From Pseudomonas asiatica (lineage in GTDB: Bacteria > Pseudomonadota > Gammaproteobacteria > Pseudomonadales > Pseudomonadaceae), in NCBI RefSeq assembly GCF_040214835.1, contig NZ_CP157874.1:1492001-1556000 (forward strand): a stretch of 64,000 nucleotides of DNA, given 5' to 3'. Shown piece by piece: positions 26,182 to 34,815 of the stretch. Position 1 is the stretch's first letter, and the number at the start of each line of letters is the position of its first letter. The translations under genes were made by a program, and so were the position numbers. The notes below the pieces were generated by a model, which was given only the letters and a program-made list of their open reading frames with translations, was not told the DNA's origin and did not search any database.

Positions 26182-26340
26182 ATGGCTGTGCCGGCGATAG
26201 GGCCGGAACAGACAAAACCCGCAACACCCCCGTGACAAAATTTTCACATTGGTTTAAACAGAATCCGCACCCGCACAATGCTGCGTTGGTATACACCTGC
26301 ACCATATCCGCAAACCCGCAATCCTAGGACCTTCCCATTC

Positions 26341-28416
26341 ATGGCTAACCCGGACGCCTTGAAGCAACGGGGCGCGCGAGCGTCGTTCTCGCCCACCCTG
26401 AAATCCCACCTGGCCTACACGCTGCTCAGCGGCCTGGTGATCATGCTGATGCTCAGCCTCGTGCGCCTGGCGCTGCTGGTCTACAACAGCGACATGATCG
26501 GCGATACCCCCAATGCGACCGTCGCCGAAGGCTTCCTCAACGGCTTGCGCTTCGACCTGCGGGTGGTGGTGTACATCAGCATTCCGCTGCTGCTGGCCAT
26601 CCTCAGCCCCTGGGCCATGGCCCGGCGTGGCCTGTTCCGTTTCTGGCTGACCATCACCTCGAGCGTGGTGATGTTCCTCGGCCTGATGGAGATGGACTTC
26701 TATCGCGAGTTCCACCAGCGCCTCAACGGCCTGGTGTTCCAGTACATCAAGGAAGACCCGAAAACCGTGCTGAGCATGCTCTGGTACGGCTTCCCGGTGG
26801 TGCGCTACCTGCTGGCCTGGCTGTTCGGCACCTGGCTGCTGAGCCTGCTGTTCAAGGGCATCGACCGCATGACCCGGGGCAATGGCGCAGGCGAGGTCAC
26901 CCTGCAGCGCCGCGCGGCGCCGTGGTACAACCGCCTGGCGGTGTTCATGGTGATCCTGCTGGTGGCCGTGGTCGCTGCCCGTGGCACCCTGCGCCAGGGC
27001 CCGCCGATGCGCTGGGGTGATGCCTTCACCACCGATTCCAACTTCGTCAACCAGCTGGGCCTGAACGGCACCCTGACCCTGATCGATGCTGCCAAGAGCC
27101 GCTTCGGCGAAGACCGCGCCAACATCTGGAAGCCGGTGCTGGAGCAGGACGTGGCCACGCAGAGCGTGCGCGAGCAGCTGCTGACCGCCAATGACACCCT
27201 GGTCGATGCCGACGAGGCTGCAATCCGCCGCGACTTCGTGCCGCCGGCCGAGCGCACCCTGCCGATCAAGAACGTGGTGGTGATCCTGATGGAAAGCTTC
27301 GCCGGCCACTCGGTGGGCGCGCTGGGCAGCCCCAACAGCATTACCCCGTACTTCGACAAGCTGGCCAAAGAGGGCCTGCTGTTCGACCGCTTCTTCTCCA
27401 ACGGCACCCATACCCACCAGGGCATGTTCGCCACCATGGCCTGCTTCCCCAACCTGCCAGGCTTCGAATACCTGATGCAGACCCCGGAAGGCGGCCACAA
27501 GCTGTCCGGCCTGCCAGCGTTGCTCAGCGCCCGCGATTACGACGACGTGTACGTCTACAACGGCGACTTTGCCTGGGACAACCAGTCCGGGTTCTTCGGC
27601 AACCAGGGCATGACCACCTTCATTGGCCGTAACGACTTCGTCAACCCGGTGTTCTCCGACCCGACCTGGGGCGTGTCCGACCAGGACATGTTCGACCGCG
27701 GCGCCGAAGAACTGGCCAAGCACGATGGCAAGAAGCCGATCTACGCGCTGCTGCAGACCTTGTCCAACCACACCCCGTACGCGCTGCCCAAGGACCTGCC
27801 GGTAGAGCCGGTAACCGGCCAGGGCCGCCTGGACGAGCACCTGACCGCCATGCGCTATTCGGACTGGGCGCTGGGGCAGTTCTTCGAGAAGGCGCGCAAG
27901 GAGCCGTACTTCAAGGAAACTCTGTTCGTCATCGTTGGCGACCATGGCTTTGGCAACCACCAGCAGGTCACCGAGCTGGACCTGGGCCGCTTCAACGTGC
28001 CGCTGCTGCTGATTGCCCCGGGCATCCAGGAGAAGTTCGGTGCGGTCAACCACACCGTGGGCACCCAGGTCGACATCGTGCCGACCATCATGGGCCGCCT
28101 GGGTGGCCAGGCCCGTCACCAGTGCTGGGGCCGCGACTTGCTCAACCTGCCTGAGGGCGACCAGGGCGTGGGCATGATCAAGCCATCGGGCAGCGAGCAG
28201 ATCGTCGGCCTGGTGCAGGGCGACCGCATCCTGATCGAGTCCAAGGACATGTCCCCGCGCATGTACCGCTACCAGCTGGGTAGCGAGTTCAAGGCCGAGC
28301 TGATCGAAAGCCCGGACCAGCCGGAAATGCTGAAGAAGCTGGAAGCGTATATCCAGACCGCGACCAAGAGCTTGCTGGATAACACTGCCGGTGTTGTGCA
28401 CGGCACGCCGAAGTAA
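26341..28416 (+). CDS. LTA-synthase-type phosphoglycerol/phosphoethanolamine transferase
   Basis: 691 residues. Five N-terminal transmembrane helices (within residues ~20-215) are followed by a periplasmic sulfatase-fold domain (from ~310). Visible metal and catalytic residues: E318 in LMESFAGHS, the candidate nucleophile T356 in SNGTHTHQG, and GDHGFGNH. The Gram-negative members include MdoB/OpgB, which decorate periplasmic glucans; a Pseudomonas role in glucan or lipid modification is likely but unproven. The start is the ATG behind AGGACCTTCCC; an upstream ATG at 26278 has no ribosome site. Confidence 0.92.
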   Translation: MANPDALKQRGARASFSPTLKSHLAYTLLSGLVIMLMLSLVRLALLVYNSDMIGDTPNATVAEGFLNGLRFDLRVVVYISIPLLLAILSPWAMARRGLFRFWLTITSSVVMFLGLMEMDFYREFHQRLNGLVFQYIKEDPKTVLSMLWYGFPVVRYLLAWLFGTWLLSLLFKGIDRMTRGNGAGEVTLQRRAAPWYNRLAVFMVILLVAVVAARGTLRQGPPMRWGDAFTTDSNFVNQLGLNGTLTLIDAAKSRFGEDRANIWKPVLEQDVATQSVREQLLTANDTLVDADEAAIRRDFVPPAERTLPIKNVVVILMESFAGHSVGALGSPNSITPYFDKLAKEGLLFDRFFSNGTHTHQGMFATMACFPNLPGFEYLMQTPEGGHKLSGLPALLSARDYDDVYVYNGDFAWDNQSGFFGNQGMTTFIGRNDFVNPVFSDPTWGVSDQDMFDRGAEELAKHDGKKPIYALLQTLSNHTPYALPKDLPVEPVTGQGRLDEHLTAMRYSDWALGQFFEKARKEPYFKETLFVIVGDHGFGNHQQVTELDLGRFNVPLLLIAPGIQEKFGAVNHTVGTQVDIVPTIMGRLGGQARHQCWGRDLLNLPEGDQGVGMIKPSGSEQIVGLVQGDRILIESKDMSPRMYRYQLGSEFKAELIESPDQPEMLKKLEAYIQTATKSLLDNTAGVVHGTPK

Positions 28417-28444
28417 TAGCTGGATCGCCAGGCGGACCTGGGCC

Positions 28445-28560
28445 GTGTGGGAGCGGCCTTGTGTCGCGAAAGGGCTGCGCAGCAGCCCCAGATCCAGTAT
28501 CCATGCATAAATCGCCGGGGCCGCTTTGCGGCCCTTTCGCGACACAAGGCCGCTCCCACA
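28445..28560. repeat. REPIN, type B
   Basis: Inner hairpins GGGCTGC/GCAGCCC (left) and GGGCCGC/GCGGCCC (right). Confidence 0.92.
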
Positions 28561-28668
28561 AAAAGCCGCACCGCTACCAAGTCATCTGACTGAACATTCT
28601 CCCCACCTCAAGGTCACTTGTTTCAGGCATCACACACCCGGTGTTCGTTGACTTAGAGGGTTCGTTCA

Positions 28669-28905
28669 ATGAAAGAGTGGGAAGTCATCTTTGCCGACCA
28701 GAAGGGCGTGCTCACCACCCTGACGCTGCACGGCGACCAGTGCCCCAGCGAGGAGGACGCCGCGCGGGCCATCCGTTCGCACCTGTTCCCGGTGATGGAC
28801 GAGCTGGACCTCAACGACTTCCAGGACCGCACTGTTTCACCCACCGCACGCTGGCTCAAGGAACAGAGTGGCGTGACCATCACCAGCATCCACGAAACGC
28901 CCTGA
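28669..28905 (+). CDS. Small conserved protein of unknown function
   Basis: 78 residues, soluble: MKEWEVIFADQKGVLTTLTLHGDQCPSEEDAARAIRSHLFP then VMDELDLNDFQDRTVSPTARWLKEQSGVTITSIHE. Predicted strand-strand-helix-strand. SD is AGAGGG 8 bases upstream. I do not recognise a named family. Downstream (28906-29081) a GGTGCCG/CGGCACC hairpin (28950-28979) separates it from the RraB-like gene. Confidence 0.8.
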   Translation: MKEWEVIFADQKGVLTTLTLHGDQCPSEEDAARAIRSHLFPVMDELDLNDFQDRTVSPTARWLKEQSGVTITSIHETP

Positions 28906-29081
28906 ACCACACGTTTGCGTGGTGCCCTGGCAGGCACTACGCTGCAAGAAGGTGCCGGCCTATTCTGCGGGTCGGCACCGCATCCCTTCGCGTCTTGCAT
29001 CAGCTCGAACTGCCCGGCCGCTGCCGGCAGGTGCGTAGTGCACGGAAAGTCTATCCATCGCATTATTCAGGAGGACGTTTC

Positions 29082-29414
29082 ATGAGCAGCCAGAACGACG
29101 ATATCAGCAGCAACGTCCTGCGCCAGATGAAGGCAGGCGGTTTCGACTTCACCCAGATCCACCCCATCGAGTTCTACGCCATATTCCCCGACGAAGCAGG
29201 GGCCCGCCGCGCGGCCGGGCAGTTTCGCGGTGAATCGCTGAATGCCCAGGTCAAGGAGCTGGGCGACGGTGCCTGGCATCTGGAGCTGAGCAAGGTCATG
29301 TATGCCACCCATGGCGGGATTGGCGACTTCGAAGAGGCCTTCGAGCAGCTGGTGACACCTTATGGCGGTGAGGTGGAAGGGTGGGGGGTCAAGCAGGAAC
29401 GGCCCATAGCCTGA
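29082..29414 (+). CDS. RraB-like ribonuclease E regulator domain protein
   Basis: 110 residues, start MSSQNDDISSNVLRQMKAGG behind CAGGAGGACG. It has the RraB layout: FDFTQIHPIEFYAIFPDEAGARRAAGQF (strand and helix), then KELGDGAWHLELSKVMYATHGGIGDFEEAFEQLVTPYGGEVEGWGV, the second half with the conserved GG-EGWG. RraB binds RNase E and changes its cleavage choices in E. coli; the Pseudomonas homologue is not proven to do so. It ends 14 bp before a REPIN. Confidence 0.87.
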   Translation: MSSQNDDISSNVLRQMKAGGFDFTQIHPIEFYAIFPDEAGARRAAGQFRGESLNAQVKELGDGAWHLELSKVMYATHGGIGDFEEAFEQLVTPYGGEVEGWGVKQERPIA

Positions 29415-29427
29415 GACTTTGGGAATT

Positions 29428-29533
29428 TGGGGCCGCCTTGCGGCCCATCGCGACACAAGGCCGCTCCTACAGGCGTGCGCGTACCCTTGTAGGAGCGGCC
29501 TTGTGTCGCGAAAGGGGCGCAAAGCGCCCCCAG
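29428..29533. repeat. REPIN, type B
   Basis: Inner hairpins GGGCCGC/GCGGCCC (left) and GGGGCGC/GCGCCCC (right): a flipped G-C pair that stays paired. Confidence 0.92.
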
Positions 29534-29537
29534 GTTC

Positions 29538-30338
29538 TCAAGGCCTGCGCCCAGCCATATGCCTCAAATAGGCCAGCAATTCATCCAGCTCCGTTTCACT
29601 CAAGACACTTTCTGCAAACCCCGGCATCTTCGCCTGCGGCCACTGCCGCAGGCTCTGCGGGTCACGAATCAGCTGGCGTAGATATTCCGGCCGAAAATAC
29701 TCGGTCGGGTTATGCGGCACATTCAGGTCCGGCCCCACCTGCGCATCCCCCGCGCCATTCAGCCTATGACACGCCAGGCAGTTCTGCTGGAACAAGGCAA
29801 AGCCCCGGCGCACAGGGCTGTCGGCCGACAGCTTCGGGTCGGGCAGCAGCGCCGGAAAACGCGCCTCGACAGAAGCCAGCTTGCGAATCGTGGAAATCTG
29901 GAACGGCCACTGCTCCGGGCGGATGCCGCTTGCCTGCGGTGCAGTCCACACCAGGTAGAACGGCCCGGCACTCGGCTTGCCCTGGCCCAGTGGTGGCCAC
30001 GGCCGGCCCGGCTCCTCCACCGCCAGCCAGGCCTGTGCCGGCCCGTGCTGCAACAGTGGCGCCGCCGGCATTTCGGCGGCAAAACCATCCAGCGCCACCG
30101 CCTGCAGGTGGTCGCTGGCGCTCACGCCATCCAGCAGCGCGGCCAGCGGCACCGCCCGATAATGCATGGGCTGCTTGTAGGAAACGTCCTGGTCGATGCT
30201 GATGTCCCGGGCCTGCGGGTGGTCGAGCAGTTCGGCACTGCTCCACTGGCGCGTCGTGGCGCCCAGTTCAAGGTGCAGTTGCGCCGCCGACAGCGGCAGG
30301 CTCAGAAGCAACACTAACAGTGCAAGGCAGTGGCGCAT
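29538..30338 (-). CDS. Periplasmic c-type cytochrome with N-terminal oxidoreductase-like domain
   Basis: 266 residues. Signal peptide MRHCLALLVLLLSLPLSAAQ. Residues ~25-150 look like the molybdopterin-binding/sulfite-oxidase-type fold (LGATTRQWSSAELLDHPQARDI, YRAVPLAALLDG), without a clear catalytic Cys. Residues ~165-266 are a class I cytochrome c: C-L-A-C-H heme site in FQQNCLACHRLNGAGD and a distal Met in AKMPGFAES. It probably passes electrons in the periplasm; partner unknown. A 31-codon membrane-peptide gene lies 66 bp upstream on the same strand. Confidence 0.88.
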   Translation of the reverse strand: MRHCLALLVLLLSLPLSAAQLHLELGATTRQWSSAELLDHPQARDISIDQDVSYKQPMHYRAVPLAALLDGVSASDHLQAVALDGFAAEMPAAPLLQHGPAQAWLAVEEPGRPWPPLGQGKPSAGPFYLVWTAPQASGIRPEQWPFQISTIRKLASVEARFPALLPDPKLSADSPVRRGFALFQQNCLACHRLNGAGDAQVGPDLNVPHNPTEYFRPEYLRQLIRDPQSLRQWPQAKMPGFAESVLSETELDELLAYLRHMAGRRP

Positions 30339-30404
30339 GGATAATCTCCGACCATCAAGGCCAGCAGGTTACCTGTGCGTTGCCTGTTGGCGCCACAGCG
30401 GCAG

Positions 30405-30500
30405 TCAGCCGAACAAACGTGTGAGGTTCGGCAGGATCAGCAGCAAAGTCGTGGCGAAGAGAATGAGCCCAGCTTGGCGAATTTTCGATTGTCTGAACAT
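30405..30500 (-). CDS. 31-residue putative membrane peptide upstream of the cytochrome gene
   Basis: The minus strand reads MFRQSKIRQAGLILFATTLL then LILPNLTRLFG and a TGA stop. A basic N-terminus (R3, K6, R8), one hydrophobic helix (about residues 10-25) and a short tail give a single-pass membrane peptide, N-in. AAGAAGG lies ~10 bases before the ATG. It is 66 bp upstream of the cytochrome c gene and in the same direction, so it may be its partner or leader. It is too short for most gene finders. The evidence is composition and ribosome site only. Confidence 0.55.
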   Translation of the reverse strand: MFRQSKIRQAGLILFATTLLLILPNLTRLFG

Positions 30501-30866
30501 GGCGGACCGCCTTCTTGTTGTTATTCCTGAATACCCGTTGGCTTCCCTGTCGCGCTTCGGGTCGATCGCAGTGGCGTTGCGTTACGCCTGAACTGCCTGC
30601 CTCTTGAAAGTGGATATACAACCAACAGTAGGGTGTGCGTCATCCATGTTTGAGAACCCTTTGTTCTAATACTGTAGTTCGTTGATTTCGTCTGGCTATG
30701 AGGCCAAGTGCCAGCCGGCTGGCATGCTCTGGCTAGACGGTGGCGCAAGTGCCAGCAGGGCACCGACGAAATGTGACCGTTCGTCAGTGCGGCCTACTTG
30801 CTTGTACGTGCCTTTCGCGTCAGTCTCTACAGCAGATTCCCACCCATGTCGTTCAGGACTACCCCT
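30501..30866. other. Intergenic region with a 16-bp palindrome and a direct repeat
   Basis: TGCCAGCCGGCTGGCA (30709-30724) is a perfect palindrome. CAAGTGCCAGC occurs twice in direct orientation (30705-30715 and 30747-30757), the first overlapping the palindrome. This looks like a repressor or activator site for the amidotransferase gene at 30867. No gene is seen. Confidence 0.5.
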
Positions 30867-31598
30867 ATGTCGTTACGCATCTGCATCCTTGAAACCGATG
30901 TCCTGCGACCGGAGTTGACCGCGCAGTACCAGGGCTACGGCAGGATGTTCGAGCAGCTCTTCTCGCGTCAGCCGATCGCCGCCGAATTTCGTGTGTACAA
31001 CGTGATGAATGGCGATTACCCCGCCGACAACGAAGTGTTCGATGCCTACCTGGTGACGGGCAGCAAGGCCGACTCGTTTGGTACCGACCCGTGGATCCAG
31101 ACCCTCAAGGCCTACCTGCTGAAGCTGTACGAGCGTGGCGAGAAGCTGCTGGGTGTGTGTTTCGGCCACCAGTTGCTGGCGTTGACCCTGGGTGGCAAGG
31201 CCGAGCGTGCCGAGCAGGGCTGGGGCGTGGGTATCCACCGCTATTCGCTGGCGGCCCATGCGCCGTGGATGGACCCGGAGGTGTCGGAGCTGACCTTGCT
31301 GATCAGCCACCAGGACCAGGTGACCGAGCTGCCGGAAGGCGCCACGGTGATCGCCTCCAGCGATTTCTGCCCGAACGCTGCGTACCACATTCGTGACCAG
31401 GTGCTGTGCTTCCAGGGGCACCCGGAGTTCGTGCACGACTACTCCCGCGCACTGCTCGATGCGCGCCAGCAGTATCTGGGTGATGAGGTGTACCACAAGG
31501 CCGTGGCCAGCCTGGCCACCGAGCACCAGGGCGACCTGGTGGGGGAGTGGATGTTGCGGTTTATCCAGCAGCCGGTGAGCAAAGATACCGCAGCGTGA
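30867..31598 (+). CDS. Class I glutamine amidotransferase-like protein
   Basis: 243 residues with the triad C98 (GVCFGHQ), H185 and E187 (FQGHPEF). It is a stand-alone GMP-synthase-type amidotransferase domain (YfeJ group), which hydrolyses glutamine or gamma-glutamyl compounds. No synthetase partner is adjacent. The start is the ATG at 30867 (MSLRICILETD) behind CAGGAC; an alternative ATG at 30846 adds seven residues (MSFRTTP). The upstream region holds the palindrome described separately. Confidence 0.9.
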   Translation: MSLRICILETDVLRPELTAQYQGYGRMFEQLFSRQPIAAEFRVYNVMNGDYPADNEVFDAYLVTGSKADSFGTDPWIQTLKAYLLKLYERGEKLLGVCFGHQLLALTLGGKAERAEQGWGVGIHRYSLAAHAPWMDPEVSELTLLISHQDQVTELPEGATVIASSDFCPNAAYHIRDQVLCFQGHPEFVHDYSRALLDARQQYLGDEVYHKAVASLATEHQGDLVGEWMLRFIQQPVSKDTAA

Positions 31599-31603
31599 TG
31601 GCT

Positions 31604-31725
31604 GGGGGCTGCTGTGCAGCCCATCGCGACACAAGGCCGCTCCTACAGGGGGTCGCGCCAGTCAGGTTATTCGCGATCCCTGTAGGAGCGGCCTTGTGTC
31701 GCGATGGGCCGCAAAGCGGCCCCGA
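31604..31725. repeat. REPIN, type B
   Basis: Inner hairpins GGGCTGC/GCAGCCC (left) and GGGCCGC/GCGGCCC (right). It fills the convergent gap, 6 bp from each stop codon. Confidence 0.92.
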
Positions 31726-31730
31726 CAATC

Positions 31731-32702
31731 TCAGAGCCAGCCAGACTTCTTGAAGCTGGCATACAACGCGGTACAGCCCAGGCCGATCACCCCCAGCACC
31801 CCGAAGTACCCATAGTGCCACCCCAGCTCCGGCATGTTCTGGAAGTTCATCCCGTAAACCCCGGCAATTGCCGTGGGGAACGCCAGGATCGCCGCCCAGG
31901 CTGCAAACTTGCGCTGCACGATGCTCTGCCGTGACGACTCCAGCAGCATGCCGATCTCGATGGTCTGGCTGGCGATGTCGCGGATGCCTGCCAGGTCCTC
32001 CATCTGCCGCGTCACGTGGATCTGCACATCACGGAAGTACGGGCGCATGTTCTTGTCGATGAACGGGAAGCTCAGGCGCTGCAGTTCCTCGCTCACTTCC
32101 ACCATCGGTGCCACGTAGCGGCGCAGGCGCAGGATGTCGCGGCGCAGGCTGTGCAAGCGGCGGATATCGTCCTCTTGCAGCGAACCGCCAAGCACGCTCT
32201 GCTCCAGCTCTTCGATCTCGCCGTGAATGGCCTCGCTGACCGGCTGGTAGTTCTCGGTGACAAAGTCGAGCAGGGCGTACAGCACGAAGTCTTCGCCGTG
32301 CTCCAGCAGCAACGGCCGCGCCTCGCAGCGCTGGCGCACCAGGGCATAGGATTTCGAGTGGCCGTTGCGGCAGGTGATGATGTAGCCGTTGCCGGCGAAG
32401 ATGTGGGTTTCGATGAACTCCAGCTTGCCTTCGTGGCGCACCGGCGAGTAGGTGACGATGAACAGGGCGTCGCCAAAGGTTTCCAGCTTGGGCCGGCTGT
32501 GCTTTTCCAGGGCGTCTTCGATGGCCAGTTCGTGCAGGTTGAACTGGCACTGCAGGTTGGCCAGCTCCTCTGCGTTGGGCTCTTCCAGGCCGATCCATAC
32601 AAAGTGCCCCGGCTTGCGCGCCCACTCGCTGCCTTCATCGATGCTGATGTTGGTGACCTTTCTGCCGGCGCTGTACACCGCCGATGCCACGACTCGACCC
32701 AT
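31731..32702 (-). CDS. CorA-family magnesium/cobalt (or zinc) transporter
   Basis: 323 residues. A large cytoplasmic N-terminal domain with long helices is followed by two C-terminal transmembrane helices; the signature G-M-N lies at the end of TM1 (AGVYGMNFQNMPELGW). A short KKSGWL tail is typical of the family. CorA imports Mg2+/Co2+, and the ZntB branch moves Zn2+; this sequence alone does not decide. The ATG at 32702 is preferred over a GTG nine codons upstream, which has no ribosome site. Confidence 0.93.
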   Translation of the reverse strand: MGRVVASAVYSAGRKVTNISIDEGSEWARKPGHFVWIGLEEPNAEELANLQCQFNLHELAIEDALEKHSRPKLETFGDALFIVTYSPVRHEGKLEFIETHIFAGNGYIITCRNGHSKSYALVRQRCEARPLLLEHGEDFVLYALLDFVTENYQPVSEAIHGEIEELEQSVLGGSLQEDDIRRLHSLRRDILRLRRYVAPMVEVSEELQRLSFPFIDKNMRPYFRDVQIHVTRQMEDLAGIRDIASQTIEIGMLLESSRQSIVQRKFAAWAAILAFPTAIAGVYGMNFQNMPELGWHYGYFGVLGVIGLGCTALYASFKKSGWL

Positions 32703-32766
32703 GGTTGTTCGCTTATTCCGGTTGGACACGGGTTACAGCTTGGGCTGTAGTGGGCTCAAGAGCAAC

Positions 32767-33486
32767 CTAGCGCTTGGCCAGTTCCCCTTCCATGCGGTCG
32801 ATGCATTGCTGCATCTGCCCGCGGCACTGTTCGATCAGCGCCGGCAGGTCCTGCAGGGTCATGCCCGCCGTGGCGATCGGTGGCAGCGAGCGCACGATCA
32901 CCGTGCGCTGGCGCCAGCTGTTCAGGCTCAGGCGCCCGGCATAGCGGCTGACGCATACCGGCACGATCGGCACACCGGCCTCGATGGCCATGTGAAACGC
33001 GCCTTTCTTGAAGGCCAGCAGGTGCTCGCCGGGATTGCGCGTGCCTTCGGGGAAAATCCAGATCGAGGTATCGTCCTGCAGCACCCGGGTGGTCTTCTGC
33101 ATGGCCTTGCGTGCCTGGTAGGCGTTCTTGCGGTCGACCAGCACGTTGCCACCCAGCCAGAACAGCTGGCCGAACAGCGGGATCCAGCCCAGGCTTTTCT
33201 TGCCGATGGCGACGGTGCGCTGCGGTACCACCTGGCCTAGCACGAACAGGTCGAAGTTGGACTGGTGGTTGGCGACGATCACGCAGCCTGGCGGCTGATC
33301 CCACAGCGGACCGACTTCTGCCTTGACCCTGATGCGCATCAGCCAGGTGGCCGGCAGGCTGTAGAGGCGGGCGAAAAGGCGGCTGTTGTCGGGGTTGAAG
33401 GGACGGCACAGGCCAATGACCAGGCCCAGGGTACCAACCACAAGGAAATGCAGCGCCAGCAGGAACATGCGCAATGAATAAAGCAT
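32767..33486 (-). CDS. 1-acyl-sn-glycerol-3-phosphate acyltransferase (PlsC-type)
   Basis: 239 residues. An N-terminal membrane helix (residues 7-28) is followed by the acyltransferase core with block I NHQSNFD (H74, D79), block III FPEGTR (145-150), and VPIVPVCVSRY. It makes phosphatidic acid from lysophosphatidate at the inner membrane. P. putida has several PlsC homologues, so this may not be the housekeeping one. The start MLYSLRMFLLALHF was chosen to fit the family. It follows the corA-like gene's start by 64 bp, so both may be co-transcribed. Confidence 0.93.
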   Translation of the reverse strand: MLYSLRMFLLALHFLVVGTLGLVIGLCRPFNPDNSRLFARLYSLPATWLMRIRVKAEVGPLWDQPPGCVIVANHQSNFDLFVLGQVVPQRTVAIGKKSLGWIPLFGQLFWLGGNVLVDRKNAYQARKAMQKTTRVLQDDTSIWIFPEGTRNPGEHLLAFKKGAFHMAIEAGVPIVPVCVSRYAGRLSLNSWRQRTVIVRSLPPIATAGMTLQDLPALIEQCRGQMQQCIDRMEGELAKR

Positions 33487-33564
33487 GGTACGACTCACAC
33501 CAGACAGTCGCCGGGCAGTGTACGGATGTGCACTGGTTGGGGCAAACCCTGGTGCAAGCCTGTT

Positions 33565-33662
33565 GCGGCCTCTTCGCGGGCTTGCCCGCTCCCACAGGTA
33601 CAGCGTTGCCCTCGGCTCTGGCGCTGTCCCTGTGGGAGCGGGCACGCCCGCGAAGAGGCCGG
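33565..33662. repeat. REPIN, type A, with discordant arms
   Basis: Left CGCGGGCTTGCCCGC, right GCGGGCACGCCCGCG. It starts ~80 bp upstream of the acyltransferase gene and ends 6 bp from the crotonase stop. Confidence 0.9.
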
Positions 33663-33667
33663 CCCGG

Positions 33668-34357
33668 CTAACCCATATGCTGCTGATCCAGCTCGATCGC
33701 CTTGTCCAGCGCCTCCAGCAGCCCTTTGCGCACCTTCAGCTTGGTGTTCTTGTGCGCCAGCATGTTCAGCTTCTTCAGCTCTCGCGCCGCCGCCAGTGCC
33801 GCTTCCTGCAACTGCTCGGCCGGCACGACCTTGTCGAGGAAGCCTGCGTCCACCGCGCCCTGCGGGTCAAACACCTCGGCATTGATCACCGAGCGGTGGA
33901 AGGCCGAGCGGCGCAGGCGGTCGCGGGCCAGTTCGATGCCGGCATGGTGCATGGTCATGCCGATCTGCACTTCGTTCAGGCACACCTTGTACGGCCCTTC
34001 GACGCCAATGCGATAGTCGCCCGACAGCAGCAGGAAGGCACCCTTGGCCACGGCATTGCCCGGGCAGGCGACTACCACCGGGAACGGGTGCGAAAGCAGG
34101 CGGCGGGCGAGGGTGGAACCGGCGGTGACCAGGCTGACTGCTTCCTTGGGGCCGCTGGTCATCACCTTGAGGTCGTAGCCGCCAGACAGGATGCCCGGCT
34201 GCCCGGTGATGATCACCACCGCACGCTCCTGCGTGGCGCGGTCTAGCGCGGCGTTGAAGGCGGCGATGACGTCTGGCGAGATGGCGTTGACCTTGCCGTT
34301 GTTCAGGGTCAGGGTAACGATGCCGTCTTCGGCGTGGTAGGTAATCAGCTCGCTCAT
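33668..34357 (-). CDS. Crotonase/enoyl-CoA hydratase family protein
   Basis: 229 residues, shorter than the usual ~258. The fold signatures are present: LNNGKVNAISPDVI, the oxyanion segment GILSGGYDLKVM, and VACPGNAVAKGAFLLLSGDYRIG. One catalytic-type Glu (NEVQIG) is visible, but the second Glu of classical hydratases is not clear, so isomerase, thioesterase or other crotonase chemistry is possible. SD is AAAAGGACT. It is likely monocistronic. Confidence 0.88.
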   Translation of the reverse strand: MSELITYHAEDGIVTLTLNNGKVNAISPDVIAAFNAALDRATQERAVVIITGQPGILSGGYDLKVMTSGPKEAVSLVTAGSTLARRLLSHPFPVVVACPGNAVAKGAFLLLSGDYRIGVEGPYKVCLNEVQIGMTMHHAGIELARDRLRRSAFHRSVINAEVFDPQGAVDAGFLDKVVPAEQLQEAALAAARELKKLNMLAHKNTKLKVRKGLLEALDKAIELDQQHMG

Positions 34358-34469
34358 GGCAGAGTCCTTTTGTTGGCGTGGCGACGACGTTACCCAGCGC
34401 CAGGGGCGAGGTAAAGCAGTAAGGCTGACTGGTCGGTCAGCGTTCGCCGGGGCTCAAATGCAAATGCAT

Positions 34470-34518
34470 GAAAAAATTAAAAAAAATGCTTGCCAAAGGG
34501 AAAGTCTTTCACTAAATT
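34470..34518 (+). promoter_or_regulatory. Sigma-70 promoter of tRNA-Ser, with UP-like A-tract
   Basis: -35 TTGCCA (34490-34495), 17-bp spacer, -10 TAAATT (34513-34518), preceded by the A-rich GAAAAAATTAAAAAAAATGC (34470-34489) as in stable-RNA UP elements. A GC-rich AGCGCACC follows the -10, typical of stringent control. Confidence 0.82.
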
Positions 34519-34555
34519 AGCGCACCTCGACAGGCTGCAAGGCTTGAAGAGAAAC

Positions 34556-34645
34556 GGTGAAGTGTCCGAGTGGTCGAAGGAGCACGCCTGGAAAGTGTGT
34601 ATACGAGAAATCGTATCAAGGGTTCAAATCCCTTCTTCACCGCCA
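34556..34645 (+). tRNA. tRNA-Ser (anticodon GGA)
   Basis: A 90-nt class II tRNA. Acceptor stem GGTGAAG/CTTCACC, discriminator G and encoded CCA end. Anticodon loop CTGGAAA gives anticodon GGA (reads UCC and UCU). The long variable arm TATACG...CGTATC is diagnostic of serine. T-arm GGTTCAAATCC. It has its own promoter and terminator. Confidence 0.97.
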
Positions 34646-34657
34646 CATTCTACGAAG

Positions 34658-34694
34658 AGCCCCCGAGCTGAGAAGCCGGGGGCTTTTTGTTTTT
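34658..34694 (+). terminator. Intrinsic terminator of tRNA-Ser
   Basis: AGCCCCC (34658-34664) pairs with GGGGGCT (34678-34684), followed by TTTTGTTTTT. Confidence 0.9.
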
Positions 34695-34703
34695 GGGGCC
34701 TTT

Positions 34704-34809
34704 GGGGGCCGCTTTGCGGCCCTTTCGCGACACAAGGCCGCTCCTACAAGCGTGCGCGGACCCCTGTAGGAGCGGCCTTGTGTCGCGAAAGGGCTGCAAA
34801 GCAGCCCCA
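34704..34809. repeat. REPIN, type B
   Basis: Inner hairpins GGGCCGC/GCGGCCC (left) and GGGCTGC/GCAGCCC (right). It ends 6 bp from the receptor gene stop. Confidence 0.92.
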
Positions 34810-34815
34810 AAAAAT

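Noticed and set aside
26254..28545. 763-codon open frame on the minus strand
   Set aside because: Antisense to the LTA-synthase-type gene; long shadow frames are common in GC-rich DNA. It has no domain, low-complexity His/Gln/Val-rich composition and no ribosome site.
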